Assembly (NCBI RefSeq): GCF_018613805.1
Contig: NZ_JAGGPL010000003.1
Coordinates: 868,001 to 932,000, forward strand
Source: Arthrobacter sp. ISL-48
GTDB lineage: Bacteria > Actinomycetota > Actinomycetes > Actinomycetales > Micrococcaceae
Direction: 5' to 3'
Length of the DNA: 64,000 nt
In this document: positions 9,972 through 17,754 of the stretch, piece by piece
Layout of the letters: every line of letters starts with the position of its first letter
How positions within the stretch are numbered: the stretch's first letter is position 1
Made by a program: the position numbers and the translations under genes
The notes under the pieces: model-generated
Told to the model about the DNA's origin: nothing
What the model saw: the letters and a program-made list of their open reading frames with translations, nothing else
Databases searched by the model: none

Positions 9972-10480
9972 GGCTGGCCTGCTTCCGCTGTCAGGGGGCC
10001 GGTCGGCCCGGTGAGCTGGAGCCTCATGATGAGGGCGTCCACGCCGTCCCGGTAGTACTTCCGGCGGAGATGGATCTGTTCGAAGCCGAACCTCAGGTAC
10101 AGCTGCTGGGCCCGTGGGTTGTCCGCACGGACCTCCAGCAGGACGTCTTCCGCCCCGCGGCGGCGGGCTTCTTCGATGAGTTGCGTCAGCAGCGCGGAGC
10201 CGATCCCCCGGCCCTCCAGTTCAGGGACGACGGCGATGGTCTGCACATCGGCAATGGGCTCGATGCACATTAGGCCGGCATAGCCCACGATTCCTGAGCT
10301 GGTCTCCGCCACGAGGTAGCGGCGTGTGGTTGTCTGTGAGAGTTCGTCCAGGAACATCTGCAGCGGCCAGGCGTCCGCCGGGAACAGCCGCTGTTCCAGG
10401 GCGTTGACGGCCGGTATATCCTCCAAGGTCATGTCGCGCAGGAAGACACCCTCAGCGCGGGGCAGCGCCGGCGTACTCAT
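9968..10480 (-). CDS. rimI: Ribosomal protein S18-alanine N-acetyltransferase RimI
   Basis: This 170-residue GNAT acetyltransferase has the acetyl-CoA pyrophosphate loop [14 protein letters not shown] and the [19 protein letters not shown] motif B typical of RimI. It is predicted to acetylate the N-terminal alanine of ribosomal protein S18. In actinobacteria it sits with tsaB/tsaD, as here. It overlaps tsaD and tsaB by 4 bp each, so translation is likely coupled. Confidence 0.92.
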   Translation of the reverse strand: MSTPALPRAEGVFLRDMTLEDIPAVNALEQRLFPADAWPLQMFLDELSQTTTRRYLVAETSSGIVGYAGLMCIEPIADVQTIAVVPELEGRGIGSALLTQLIEEARRRGAEDVLLEVRADNPRAQQLYLRFGFEQIHLRRKYYRDGVDALIMRLQLTGPTGPLTAEAGQP

Positions 10481-11148
10481 AGTGCCCGCTTCCGGGGGCC
10501 CGGGACCTGGGCGTCGGATTCGCGGAGGTAGAGAGGTGTTGAGTCGAGCAGCTTCCCGCCCGCGGCCAGCCGGGCCAACGCGAACTGACCCAGGTAGAGG
10601 GCGTCAGGCTGCTCGGCGCTGAATCCTGGATCGGCCCGGAGGACGTCAGCGTAGAGTCCCGCTCCTGCCCCGTACGCCGGCAGGTCCGGCAGGTCCGTCG
10701 CGAAGCCAACGTGCGGGCCGTCCTCAAGCTGAGGCAACTGCCCTTCTGCCAGGCTGTAGCGCGCCCAGTAGACTTCTTTCCGCCGGGCGTCGGTGACCAC
10801 CAGGAACTCGGCCGCGGCTCCTGTTGATTCAGCGACCTCCAGGGCAACGGCGTCCAGGCTCATCAGTCCGTAGAGCGGCTTGTCCCAGACGAAGGCCAGC
10901 GTCCTGGCCGTGGCGATGCCTGACCGCAGGCCGGTAAAGGGACCGGGACCTACTCCGGTGACGATCGCATCGATGTCGCTGCCCGTGACGCCGGTTGAGG
11001 ACAGGAGGTCTTCGATGCCCGGGGCCAGCACTTCGGCGTGGCTGCGCGTGTCCTCGGTGGAGAAACTGGCCACCACTCCTTCCAGGGCGTCGTCAGAGAC
11101 CAGCGCTGCGCTGGCCACGGCGGAGGTGTCGATGGCGAGGATAAGCAT
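10477..11148 (-). CDS. tsaB: t6A biosynthesis protein TsaB
   Basis: This 223-residue protein is the ASKHA-fold partner that dimerises with TsaD. The opening MLILAIDTSAVASAALV and the GVGPGPFTGLRSGIATARTLAF segment are diagnostic. As in other TsaB proteins the catalytic metal site of TsaD is absent. The stop of tsaE and this start share one base (TGATG), consistent with coupled translation. Confidence 0.95.
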   Translation of the reverse strand: MLILAIDTSAVASAALVSDDALEGVVASFSTEDTRSHAEVLAPGIEDLLSSTGVTGSDIDAIVTGVGPGPFTGLRSGIATARTLAFVWDKPLYGLMSLDAVALEVAESTGAAAEFLVVTDARRKEVYWARYSLAEGQLPQLEDGPHVGFATDLPDLPAYGAGAGLYADVLRADPGFSAEQPDALYLGQFALARLAAGGKLLDSTPLYLRESDAQVPGPRKRAL

Positions 11149-11807
11149 CAGGCTGTCCCTTCCGGGATTCCGGCGAGCGCTGGAGACCGGTCCCAGCGCG
11201 GACCGAAGCCGCGCATCACGATGGTCCGGGGTTCGTCGTCGTCCAAGGTGTCAAAGTCCAGGGTGCCAGAGTCCAGGGTGCCAGAGCCCAGGGTGTCAAC
11301 CTCAGGGGCGCCAGAGCCTGTATCGTCAGTGCCCCGCGTTTTGGTGGTCCGCACGGGAGGCTGAAGGCCGGTGGCGCGGTGCAGATCGACTTCCAGCCGG
11401 CTCTCGCTCAGGTGCTCCACACGCCCGCGTCCCCACTCCACCACTGTCACGGACGAGTCCATGGTGTTCTCAAGGTCGATGTCATCAATTTCCGATGCCG
11501 AACCCAGCCGGTAGGCATCCACATGGACAAGGTCCGGGCCACCCGGACGGGCGCCATCCGGCAGGTTCGGGTGGATGCGGACCAGGACGAAGGTGGGCGA
11601 GATGATTCCGGGGCGCACGCCGAGCCCTTCCCCCAGCCCTTGCGTGAAGGTGGTCTTGCCTGCCCCGAGTTCGCCGGACAGGACCAGCAGGTCTCCTGCT
11701 TCCAGTGACGTTCCCAAGGCGGCGCCGAGTGCGTGCGTTTGCTCCGCCGTCGAGACGCTGAGTGTCAGTTCCCAGTTCGGCGGGTCCGCGGGGACGGGCA
11801 CGCTCAT
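11148..11807 (-). CDS. tsaE: t6A biosynthesis ATPase TsaE, with repeat-bearing extension
   Basis: This is the P-loop ATPase of the t6A complex. The Walker A GELGAGKTTFTQ lies at residues 45-56, and the ISPTFVLV and VHVDAYRLG switch segments and VVEWGRG follow. TsaE is usually about 150-160 residues; this one has 219. The extra C-terminal 60 residues contain three to four copies of a five-residue GTLDS/GTLDF unit encoded by a 15-bp tandem repeat. It overlaps alr by 4 bp upstream and tsaB by 1 bp downstream. Confidence 0.94.
   Translation of the reverse strand: MSVPVPADPPNWELTLSVSTAEQTHALGAALGTSLEAGDLLVLSGELGAGKTTFTQGLGEGLGVRPGIISPTFVLVRIHPNLPDGARPGGPDLVHVDAYRLGSASEIDDIDLENTMDSSVTVVEWGRGRVEHLSESRLEVDLHRATGLQPPVRTTKTRGTDDTGSGAPEVDTLGSGTLDSGTLDFDTLDDDEPRTIVMRGFGPRWDRSPALAGIPEGTA
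11242..11301. repeat. 15-bp tandem repeat within tsaE
   Basis: The unit TCCAGGGTGCCAGAG occurs about four times in a row; the two central copies are identical and the outer ones diverged. It is in frame and encodes a Gly-Thr-Leu-Asp-Ser repeat in the C-terminal extension of TsaE. Confidence 0.92.
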
Positions 11808-13012
11808 GGCGCGTCCTGTCCGCTCAGCACGAGTTCATTGACGAAGCGCCGAGGAACGCGTGGGCTGATCCTGGTCACGATCTCGTAGTTGTTGGTTCCG
11901 GCCGCCTGCGCCCAGTCGTCGGCGGTCGGTCCTCCGCCCGCGCCGGTGCCGAACAGTTCCGCTTCGGCACCCAACAGGCCCGTCCCGGCAGGGCCGATAT
12001 TGCCGAGGTCGATGACCATCTGGTCCATTGCGATGCGGCCCACGACGGGATAGGTCTTCCCTGCCACCCGCACGGGTCCGCCGGTCGCGACACGGGGAAC
12101 GCCGTCGGCATAGCCCAGCGGAATCAGGGCCAGGGTGCTGGGGCCGCTCGTATGGTAGCGAAGCCCGTAGGACACGCCCTGCCCGTCCGGGACCTCCTTG
12201 CACTGGGACACCAAGGTCCGGAGGGTCATCGCCGGGCGGAGCCCCAGTTCAGCGGATGTCTGGCCCTCGAACGGCGACAGGCCATAGATGCCCAGGCCCA
12301 CCCGTACCAGGTCGAAGTGGGTATCCGGCCGGGACAGCGTGGCCGGGGTGTTGGCCAGGTGCCGGACCTCAGGATCCACCCCTGCGTCCTCGGCCACCGC
12401 GAGCACTTCGCGGAAGGCAGCCAACTGCTGGTCTGTCTCAGGTCGCTCCGGCTCATCGGCGACGGACAGGTGCGAGAAAATGCCCACCACGCGCAGGAGT
12501 CCCTGGTCCTGGTACTCCAGGGCTTCGCCCACCACATGGTCCCAGGCATCAAGGGTGGCACCGTTCCGGCCCAGTCCCGTGTCCACCTTCAGATGGATCC
12601 GGGCGGGACGCTCCTGTTCCCGCGCCGCGGTCACGATCCGGTCCAGCTCCCAGCCGGAGCATCCGATGTCGACGCCGGCAGCCACCGCCGCGCCGAAGTT
12701 GCTTTCTGTAGTGTGCAGCCAGGCCAACATAGGCGCGTCGATTCCCGCGGCCCGCAGTGCCAGGGCCTCGGAGATGTGGGCCACTCCCAGCCAGGACGCC
12801 CCGGCTTCGAGGGCAGCCCTGGCCACCGGCACTGCTCCGTGCCCGTAGGCATCGGCCTTCACCACGGCCATGACCTTCGCTGGCGAGGCCGCATCCGCCA
12901 GCCGGCGCACGTTGTGCCGGATGGCGTCGAGGTCGATGACGGCGGACCGCTCGTTCAGGGGGTCCCCTCCTGAGGCCGCGCCGAAGTCACCAGATGCTAC
13001 GGGGTAAGTCAC
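11804..13012 (-). CDS. alr: Alanine racemase
   Basis: This 402-residue PLP enzyme interconverts L- and D-alanine for peptidoglycan. The PLP lysine is Lys52 in AVVKADAYGHG. The second catalytic base lies in GVSYGLRYHT, and the VGRIAMDQMVIDLG C-terminal motif is intact. It opens the operon alr-tsaE-tsaB-rimI-tsaD, in which every junction overlaps. The GTG start at 13012 is fixed by TAGAAT-N7-GTG, so the operon mRNA is probably leaderless. Confidence 0.97.
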   Translation of the reverse strand: MTYPVASGDFGAASGGDPLNERSAVIDLDAIRHNVRRLADAASPAKVMAVVKADAYGHGAVPVARAALEAGASWLGVAHISEALALRAAGIDAPMLAWLHTTESNFGAAVAAGVDIGCSGWELDRIVTAAREQERPARIHLKVDTGLGRNGATLDAWDHVVGEALEYQDQGLLRVVGIFSHLSVADEPERPETDQQLAAFREVLAVAEDAGVDPEVRHLANTPATLSRPDTHFDLVRVGLGIYGLSPFEGQTSAELGLRPAMTLRTLVSQCKEVPDGQGVSYGLRYHTSGPSTLALIPLGYADGVPRVATGGPVRVAGKTYPVVGRIAMDQMVIDLGNIGPAGTGLLGAEAELFGTGAGGGPTADDWAQAAGTNNYEIVTRISPRVPRRFVNELVLSGQDAP

Positions 13013-13019
13013 CTTAGTG

Positions 13020-13025
13020 ATTCTA
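13020..13025 (-). promoter_or_regulatory. -10 hexamer of the leaderless alr operon promoter
   Basis: On the minus strand, TAGAAT is followed by exactly 7 nt and the GTG start of alr. There is no Shine-Dalgarno sequence. Confidence 0.65.
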
Positions 13026-13067
13026 GTGCGGGCGGTCAGGGCCGGATAATCGCGGGGTCGTCGGCGG

Positions 13068-13139
13068 CTGTTCCGACAACCGGTCAGGCGACTGTTCAGG
13101 CAACCGGTCAGGCGGCTGTTCAGGCAACAACCCAGGTAA
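13068..13139. repeat. Three 24-bp tandem repeats between alr and the PfkB gene
   Basis: Units beginning CTGTTCAGGCAACCGGTCAG start at 13068, 13092 and 13116. The first two are nearly identical and the third is diverged, followed by a partial fourth (CTGCCCAGGCGTCAG). They are intergenic, between the alr promoter and the 3' end of the sugar kinase gene, with no gene of their own. Confidence 0.85.
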
Positions 13140-13168
13140 CTGCCCAGGCGTCAGATAGGTGCGCGTAC

Positions 13169-14260
13169 TCAGGCGTCGGACAGATGCGCGATGGTTGCGG
13201 TTGCCCGGCGCTGCGCCGCCAGCGGGACGTCATGGACGATCTCGGCGAGGAATCCGAAGCGCCGCAGCCACTGGCTGCTCTGGCGCTCCCGCCGGGCGTT
13301 GGCCCGCTGCCACCAGTCGGCGATGTCGCCCCATCCGGGAGCGGCCAGTGAACCGCCCACTTCCTGGACCGCCAGTGAGGCGCAGAGATTGGCGAAGCGC
13401 AGCCTGTTCCCCAGCGGCCAGCCTGCGAGGCTGCCCACGATGAAGGCAGCATCAAAGCAGTCGCCGGCACCGGTCGGATCGAAGGCCGTAACGGGAAGCG
13501 ACGGCACCCACTCCTCCTCCCCCGTCTCCGAGTCCACAGCCATGGCACCCTGGGCGCCGAGCGTCACCACGGCAACAGGTACTCGGTCCGCGAGGGCATA
13601 CAGGGCGGCCCAGGGATCGTCCTTCCCGGTGAACGCCATGGCCTCGCGCTGATTGGGCAGGAAAGCGTGGAAATACTGCAGGTTGTCCAGCCTCACCGGC
13701 GCCCATTCGCCGCTGGGATCCCAGCCAACATCCCCGAAAAGCTTGACGCCGGCCCCATGGGCGGCTTTGGCCCATGGTTCGATTTCGGTGCCGAGCTCCG
13801 CGATGCCCGCGAGCGCAGGAGGCGGCATTCCGATCAGTTCGGAGGATGTCACCGGGGCCGGGTGCCCGTGAGTCACGAGGGAGCGGTCCTTCTCGATGCT
13901 CAAGGAAACCGTCACCGGCGAATGCCAGCCCGGTATGCGGCGGGAGAGGCTGAGGTCCACGTGTTCTTGTCCGGCCAGGATCTTCCAGTTGTAATCCCCG
14001 TAACCGTCATCCCCGAAGGCAGCCGCCAAACCTGTCCGGAGGCCCAGCCGCGCCGCCGCGATAGCCTGGTTCGCCACCCCGCCGGGGCAGCTACCCATGC
14101 CCTCGCTCCAGATCTCGGTCCCCGGCTCCGGGGCATGGGGCAATCCGGTAAAGATGATGTCCTGGAACACGGTTCCGGCGAGGATCAGGTCGAACTCCCC
14201 GTCCGACGCGGTGCGGACGGCCGAAAGCGGATCGAAGCGGCGGGCGGGGATCGCGTCCAT
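13169..14260 (-). CDS. PfkB-family carbohydrate kinase
   Basis: This 363-residue protein belongs to the ribokinase/PfkB family. The N-terminal sugar site has GSCPGGVANQAIAAARLG. The C-terminal signature AFDPTGAGDCFDAAF carries the catalytic Asp and anion hole. It phosphorylates a sugar or nucleoside not identifiable from sequence. It is divergently placed to a GH4 glycosidase, which suggests a shared carbohydrate pathway. The ATG at 14260 was chosen because TAGTGT lies 7 nt before it; the longer frame would overlap the divergent gene. Confidence 0.88.
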   Translation of the reverse strand: MDAIPARRFDPLSAVRTASDGEFDLILAGTVFQDIIFTGLPHAPEPGTEIWSEGMGSCPGGVANQAIAAARLGLRTGLAAAFGDDGYGDYNWKILAGQEHVDLSLSRRIPGWHSPVTVSLSIEKDRSLVTHGHPAPVTSSELIGMPPPALAGIAELGTEIEPWAKAAHGAGVKLFGDVGWDPSGEWAPVRLDNLQYFHAFLPNQREAMAFTGKDDPWAALYALADRVPVAVVTLGAQGAMAVDSETGEEEWVPSLPVTAFDPTGAGDCFDAAFIVGSLAGWPLGNRLRFANLCASLAVQEVGGSLAAPGWGDIADWWQRANARRERQSSQWLRRFGFLAEIVHDVPLAAQRRATATIAHLSDA

Positions 14261-14267
14261 GTCCGGC

Positions 14268-14273
14268 ACACTA
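14268..14273 (-). promoter_or_regulatory. -10 hexamer of a leaderless promoter (PfkB gene)
   Basis: On the minus strand, TAGTGT is followed by 7 nt and the ATG at 14260. Confidence 0.55.
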
Positions 14274-14317
14274 CGCCCTGGCGCGGCCCGGCGATAGGGG
14301 CGACGCGGCTCCAGGCC

Positions 14318-14323
14318 TAGACT
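14318..14323 (+). promoter_or_regulatory. -10 hexamer of a leaderless promoter (GH4 gene)
   Basis: TAGACT is followed by 7 nt and the ATG at 14331. It faces away from the PfkB promoter within a 70-bp divergent region. Confidence 0.6.
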
Positions 14324-14330
14324 GCTGCCT

Positions 14331-15779
14331 ATGCGGCTCATGATTGCCGGCGGCGGCGGATTCCGCGTACCGCTTGTCTACCGGGCGCTGGCCTCCGGCC
14401 CCTTTGCCGGGCTGGTCAGCGAACTTGTCCTGTTCGACGTCGACCCCGGGCGCCTTAGCGCCATCACCGCGGTGCTGCGCTCCATGCCGCTTACCCCCGG
14501 CACCGGCGTCCTGCCGCCGTCCATCCGCACCACCAGTTCCCTGCCCGAAGCACTGGCCGGGACCCAGTTGGTGTTCGCGGCGATCCGTCCGGGAGGGACG
14601 GCCGGCCGGGTCGCGGATGAGCGCGTGGCCCAAAACCTTGGCCTGCTGGGACAGGAGACCACCGGAGCAGGCGGTATTTCCTACGCCCTGCGCACCATCC
14701 CGGAGATGCTGGACCTCGCGCGGCAGATGCGGCAGCACTGCCCGGATGCCTGGCTCATCAATTTCACGAACCCGGCCGGGATGGTCACCGAAGCCCTGCT
14801 GCCGGTCCTCGGACGGAAAGCGATCGGGATCTGCGATTCTGCGGGCGGGCTGGTCCACCGTGCGGCACGGGCTGCCGGTGTGCCGCTGCCGGATGGAAGG
14901 CTCGACGGCGTGGGCTACTACGGGCTCAACCACCTGGGCTGGCTCTACCGGATGGAGCGGGGCGGCCGGGACCTGCTCCCGGGCCTGCTGTCCGACCCGC
15001 AGGCCCTCGCGTCCTTCGAAGAAGGCCGGCTGTTTCCCCAGCCGTTCCTGGCCCGGCTGGGCGCCCTTCCCAATGAATACCTGTATTACTACTACCAGCG
15101 GGACAGCGCAGCAGCCGCGATGCGTGCCATGGTGATGACCCGCGGCGAGTCCATTCACCGCCAGCAGGCAGAGCTTTACCCACGGCTTGCCGCGGCAGGT
15201 GCCGAAGCCTACCGCCTGTGGGACGCCGCCCGCCGGTCCCGGGAGGAAGGCTACCTGGCCGAGGCCCGGACCCATGGCGAGCAGCGCGACGAGGACGATC
15301 TCGCGGGCGGCGGGTACGAACGCGTGGCCCTGGCGGTCATGAAGGCACTTTCCGGTGGCGGCGACGCTCAGCTGATCCTCAACACACGCAACAGGCTGCC
15401 GGCGGCCGGCGCTGCTGCCGACCCGGGCGGCGGCAGTGCTGCGGACCCGGGTCCTGCAGAAGCGGCCCTCCCGGGGCTGCCCCCGGACGCCGTCGTCGAG
15501 GTCCCCTGCACCGTAACGCCCGACGGCGCGGTGCCGCTTGCGCAGTCGTCGCCGGCAGCGGAGCAGCTTGCCCTCCTCCAGCAGGTCAAGGAGGTCGAAC
15601 GGCTCACCGTGCAAGCCGCAACGCAGCGAGACCGGACGGCCGCCGTCGAGGCCTTCGCCCGGCACCCGCTGGTAGATTCAGCGGACCTTGGTGCTGCCTT
15701 ATTGGCCGGATATGAACGGGAATTTCCTGCACTTCTGAATCTCTGGCGGAACGCCGGCGCCGCAGCGGGCCGAGGCTAG
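14331..15779 (+). CDS. Family 4 glycoside hydrolase (6-phospho-beta-glucosidase type)
   Basis: This 482-residue protein is of the NAD- and divalent-metal-dependent GH4 family, which cleaves glycosides by a redox-elimination mechanism. It has an N-terminal dinucleotide loop (MIAGGGGFRVPLVYRAL). The substrate/metal segments are WLINFTNPAG (140-150), IGICDSAGG with the metal-binding Cys168, and YGLNHLGW with His201. An Ala/Gly/Pro/Asp-rich insert lies near residues 358-382. Cytosolic action on a phosphorylated disaccharide is typical. The adjacent divergent PfkB kinase may handle the product. Its stop overlaps the stop of the convergent acetyltransferase gene in a shared CTAG. Confidence 0.88.
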   Translation: MRLMIAGGGGFRVPLVYRALASGPFAGLVSELVLFDVDPGRLSAITAVLRSMPLTPGTGVLPPSIRTTSSLPEALAGTQLVFAAIRPGGTAGRVADERVAQNLGLLGQETTGAGGISYALRTIPEMLDLARQMRQHCPDAWLINFTNPAGMVTEALLPVLGRKAIGICDSAGGLVHRAARAAGVPLPDGRLDGVGYYGLNHLGWLYRMERGGRDLLPGLLSDPQALASFEEGRLFPQPFLARLGALPNEYLYYYYQRDSAAAAMRAMVMTRGESIHRQQAELYPRLAAAGAEAYRLWDAARRSREEGYLAEARTHGEQRDEDDLAGGGYERVALAVMKALSGGGDAQLILNTRNRLPAAGAAADPGGGSAADPGPAEAALPGLPPDAVVEVPCTVTPDGAVPLAQSSPAAEQLALLQQVKEVERLTVQAATQRDRTAAVEAFARHPLVDSADLGAALLAGYEREFPALLNLWRNAGAAAGRG

Positions 15780-16300
15780 AGCTTTCGGTACATCACGTGC
15801 AGCCCGACGTATCCCAAGCTGGGATGGTCGAACGCCTCGGGAATGGTTGCGAGGACCTCGAAACCCATGGCTTTCCAAGCGGCCACGGCCCGGACGTTGC
15901 TTTCCACCACGGCGTTGAACTGCATCGCCCGGAAGCCTGCCGCGCGCGCGGCCTCCAGGGAGTAGTTGCAGAGTGCCCTGGCCACGCCCTTGCCTCCGTG
16001 ATTGCTGTGGGCCATATAGCCGGCATTTGCCACGTGGCTGCCGGCTCCGCCCTGATTGGGGTGCAGCTCGCCGGTGCCGATCACGCGGCCGTCGGAGGTC
16101 ACAGCCACAAAGGCTTGGCCCGGAGCTTCCTTGAACCAGCGCTGGCGGGCGGCCTCCTCGGTGGTATCCCGGTCCCAGGTGAACGTCTCGCCGGCCCTGA
16201 TGACGGGCTCCACCACCGCCCACATGCCTGGCCAGTCTGCAGCTGTGGCTGGCCGGACCGAAAAATCTGTGGAAGTGGATGGTTCCGGGGTTGCTCTCAC
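15776..16300 (-). CDS. GNAT-family N-acetyltransferase
   Basis: This is a 174-residue acetyltransferase of the phosphinothricin-acetyltransferase-like group. It has GYMAHSNHGGKGVARALCNYSLEAA as its acetyl-CoA loop region, NAVVESNVRAVAAWKAMGFE as motif B, and a C-terminal GYVGLHVMYRKL. The substrate is unknown. The start was moved from the longest frame to GTG 16300. TAACGT lies exactly 7 nt before that codon, and the longer frame would overlap the divergent mshA gene. The stop shares CTAG with the GH4 gene. Confidence 0.83.
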   Translation of the reverse strand: MRATPEPSTSTDFSVRPATAADWPGMWAVVEPVIRAGETFTWDRDTTEEAARQRWFKEAPGQAFVAVTSDGRVIGTGELHPNQGGAGSHVANAGYMAHSNHGGKGVARALCNYSLEAARAAGFRAMQFNAVVESNVRAVAAWKAMGFEVLATIPEAFDHPSLGYVGLHVMYRKL

Positions 16301-16307
16301 ATGCGCC

Positions 16308-16313
16308 ACGTTA
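16308..16313 (-). promoter_or_regulatory. -10 hexamer of a leaderless promoter (GNAT gene)
   Basis: On the minus strand, TAACGT is followed by 7 nt and the GTG at 16300. Confidence 0.5.
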
Positions 16314-16422
16314 GCAGCCGGGCACGGACCGTGAAGACGCCCGTTAACAGAGGAGTAGTGTTTTATCGGATGCACCACCGAGGGCACCGCCGACGCGGCG
16401 CCGGTGGTTGGAAGGAGACGCC

Positions 16423-17688
16423 ATGGCACTGATTCGCAGGGTCGCGCTGCTCTCCCTCCACACCTCCCCCATGGAGCAGCCGGGCTCGGGGGACGCGGGC
16501 GGGATGAACGTGTATATCCGGGAGCTGGCTTCGGCGCTCGCGGAAGCCGGCGTCGAAGTGGAAATCTTCACGCGCTCCACCTCAGCGGGGCAGCCTGCCG
16601 TCGAACATCCATACCCTGGCGTGTGCGTCCACAACGTCATGGCCGGACCGGCCCGGAAAATCCCCAAGGAAGAACTCCCGGAACTGCTGCACAGCATGGT
16701 GGCCCAGATCGATCAGATCCGCCGGCGCCAGCCCCACGGCCGGTACGACGTCATCCATTCGCACTACTGGGTATCCGGAATCGCCGGCCTGGAACTGTCT
16801 GAACTCTGGCGCGTGCCGCTCATCCACACCATGCACACCATGGCTAAGGTCAAGAACCTGCTGCTCGAATCCGGCGAACAGCCGGAGCCGCGGCGCCGGG
16901 AAGTGGGCGAGCACAGGATTGTTGACGGCGCGGCGCGGCTCATCGCCAACACCACTGCCGAAGCGGCAGAACTGGTGTCACACTACGGGGCGGATTTCGA
17001 CGTGATTGACGTAGCACCGCCGGGGGTGGACCTCAGCACCTTCACGCCGGCCTTCCGGGCGCGGTCCCGGGCCGAACGCGGCGTGGCGCCCGAGACGTTC
17101 CATCTGGTCTTCGCCGGCCGCATCCAACGATTGAAGGGGCCGCACGTCTTGCTCAAGGCCGCCGCCCTGCTGCGCTCCCGCCGCCCGGAAATCGATCTTC
17201 GGCTCACCATTCTGGGGGCGCTCAGCGGCAACAAGGACTTCAACCTCCGGCAGCTGATCGCGGAGGCGGGAATGGACGACGTCGTCACACACCTGCCGCC
17301 GGTCGGGGCACCGGAGCTGGCCTCCTGGTTCAGGTCCGCCGACCTTGTGGTGATGCCTTCCTACAGCGAGTCCTTCGGGCTCGTGGCCCTGGAGGCGCAA
17401 GCTTGCGGGACACCCGTGGTCGGCACCAGGGTAGGCGGGCTCTCGCGCGCGATCTGCCACGGACGGACCGGACTCCTGGTGGAGGGCCACCACGCCGCGG
17501 ACTGGGCCGATGCCCTCGAATCCCTGTATGACGACCCGGCCACCCGTGAAGACATGGGCAGGGCTGCCTCCATCAGGGCAGAGAACTCCGGATGGCAGCG
17601 CACTGCCGCCATTACGCTGGAGAGCTACCACGCCGCCGTCGACAATTACGTGGCCCGCCGGCTGGTTCCGGCGGTCCGTGCGCCCTGA
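16423..17688 (+). CDS. mshA: D-inositol-3-phosphate glycosyltransferase MshA
   Basis: This 421-residue GT-B enzyme performs the first committed step of mycothiol synthesis, joining GlcNAc from UDP-GlcNAc to inositol-3-phosphate. Diagnostic segments are SLHTSPMEQPGSGDAGGMNV near the N-terminus, VIHSHYWVSGIAG, FAGRIQRLKGPHVLL, and the donor site PSYSESFGLVALEAQACGTPVVG with the E-x7-E motif. The ATG at 16423 has an AAGGAG Shine-Dalgarno sequence 5 nt upstream. The inositol-phosphate synthase that supplies its acceptor is encoded about 3.2 kb downstream. Confidence 0.95.
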   Translation: MALIRRVALLSLHTSPMEQPGSGDAGGMNVYIRELASALAEAGVEVEIFTRSTSAGQPAVEHPYPGVCVHNVMAGPARKIPKEELPELLHSMVAQIDQIRRRQPHGRYDVIHSHYWVSGIAGLELSELWRVPLIHTMHTMAKVKNLLLESGEQPEPRRREVGEHRIVDGAARLIANTTAEAAELVSHYGADFDVIDVAPPGVDLSTFTPAFRARSRAERGVAPETFHLVFAGRIQRLKGPHVLLKAAALLRSRRPEIDLRLTILGALSGNKDFNLRQLIAEAGMDDVVTHLPPVGAPELASWFRSADLVVMPSYSESFGLVALEAQACGTPVVGTRVGGLSRAICHGRTGLLVEGHHAADWADALESLYDDPATREDMGRAASIRAENSGWQRTAAITLESYHAAVDNYVARRLVPAVRAP

Positions 17689-17754
17689 GCCAAACGCCCG
17701 CCGGGTGAACCGGCACGCCCCTAGCTGGAGAAGAGCCCAAACAAAAGGACAAAG

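Noticed and set aside
17700..17714. A GCCGG/CCGGC hairpin between mshA and fhs as a terminator.
   Set aside because: The stem is only 5 bp and has no U-tract.
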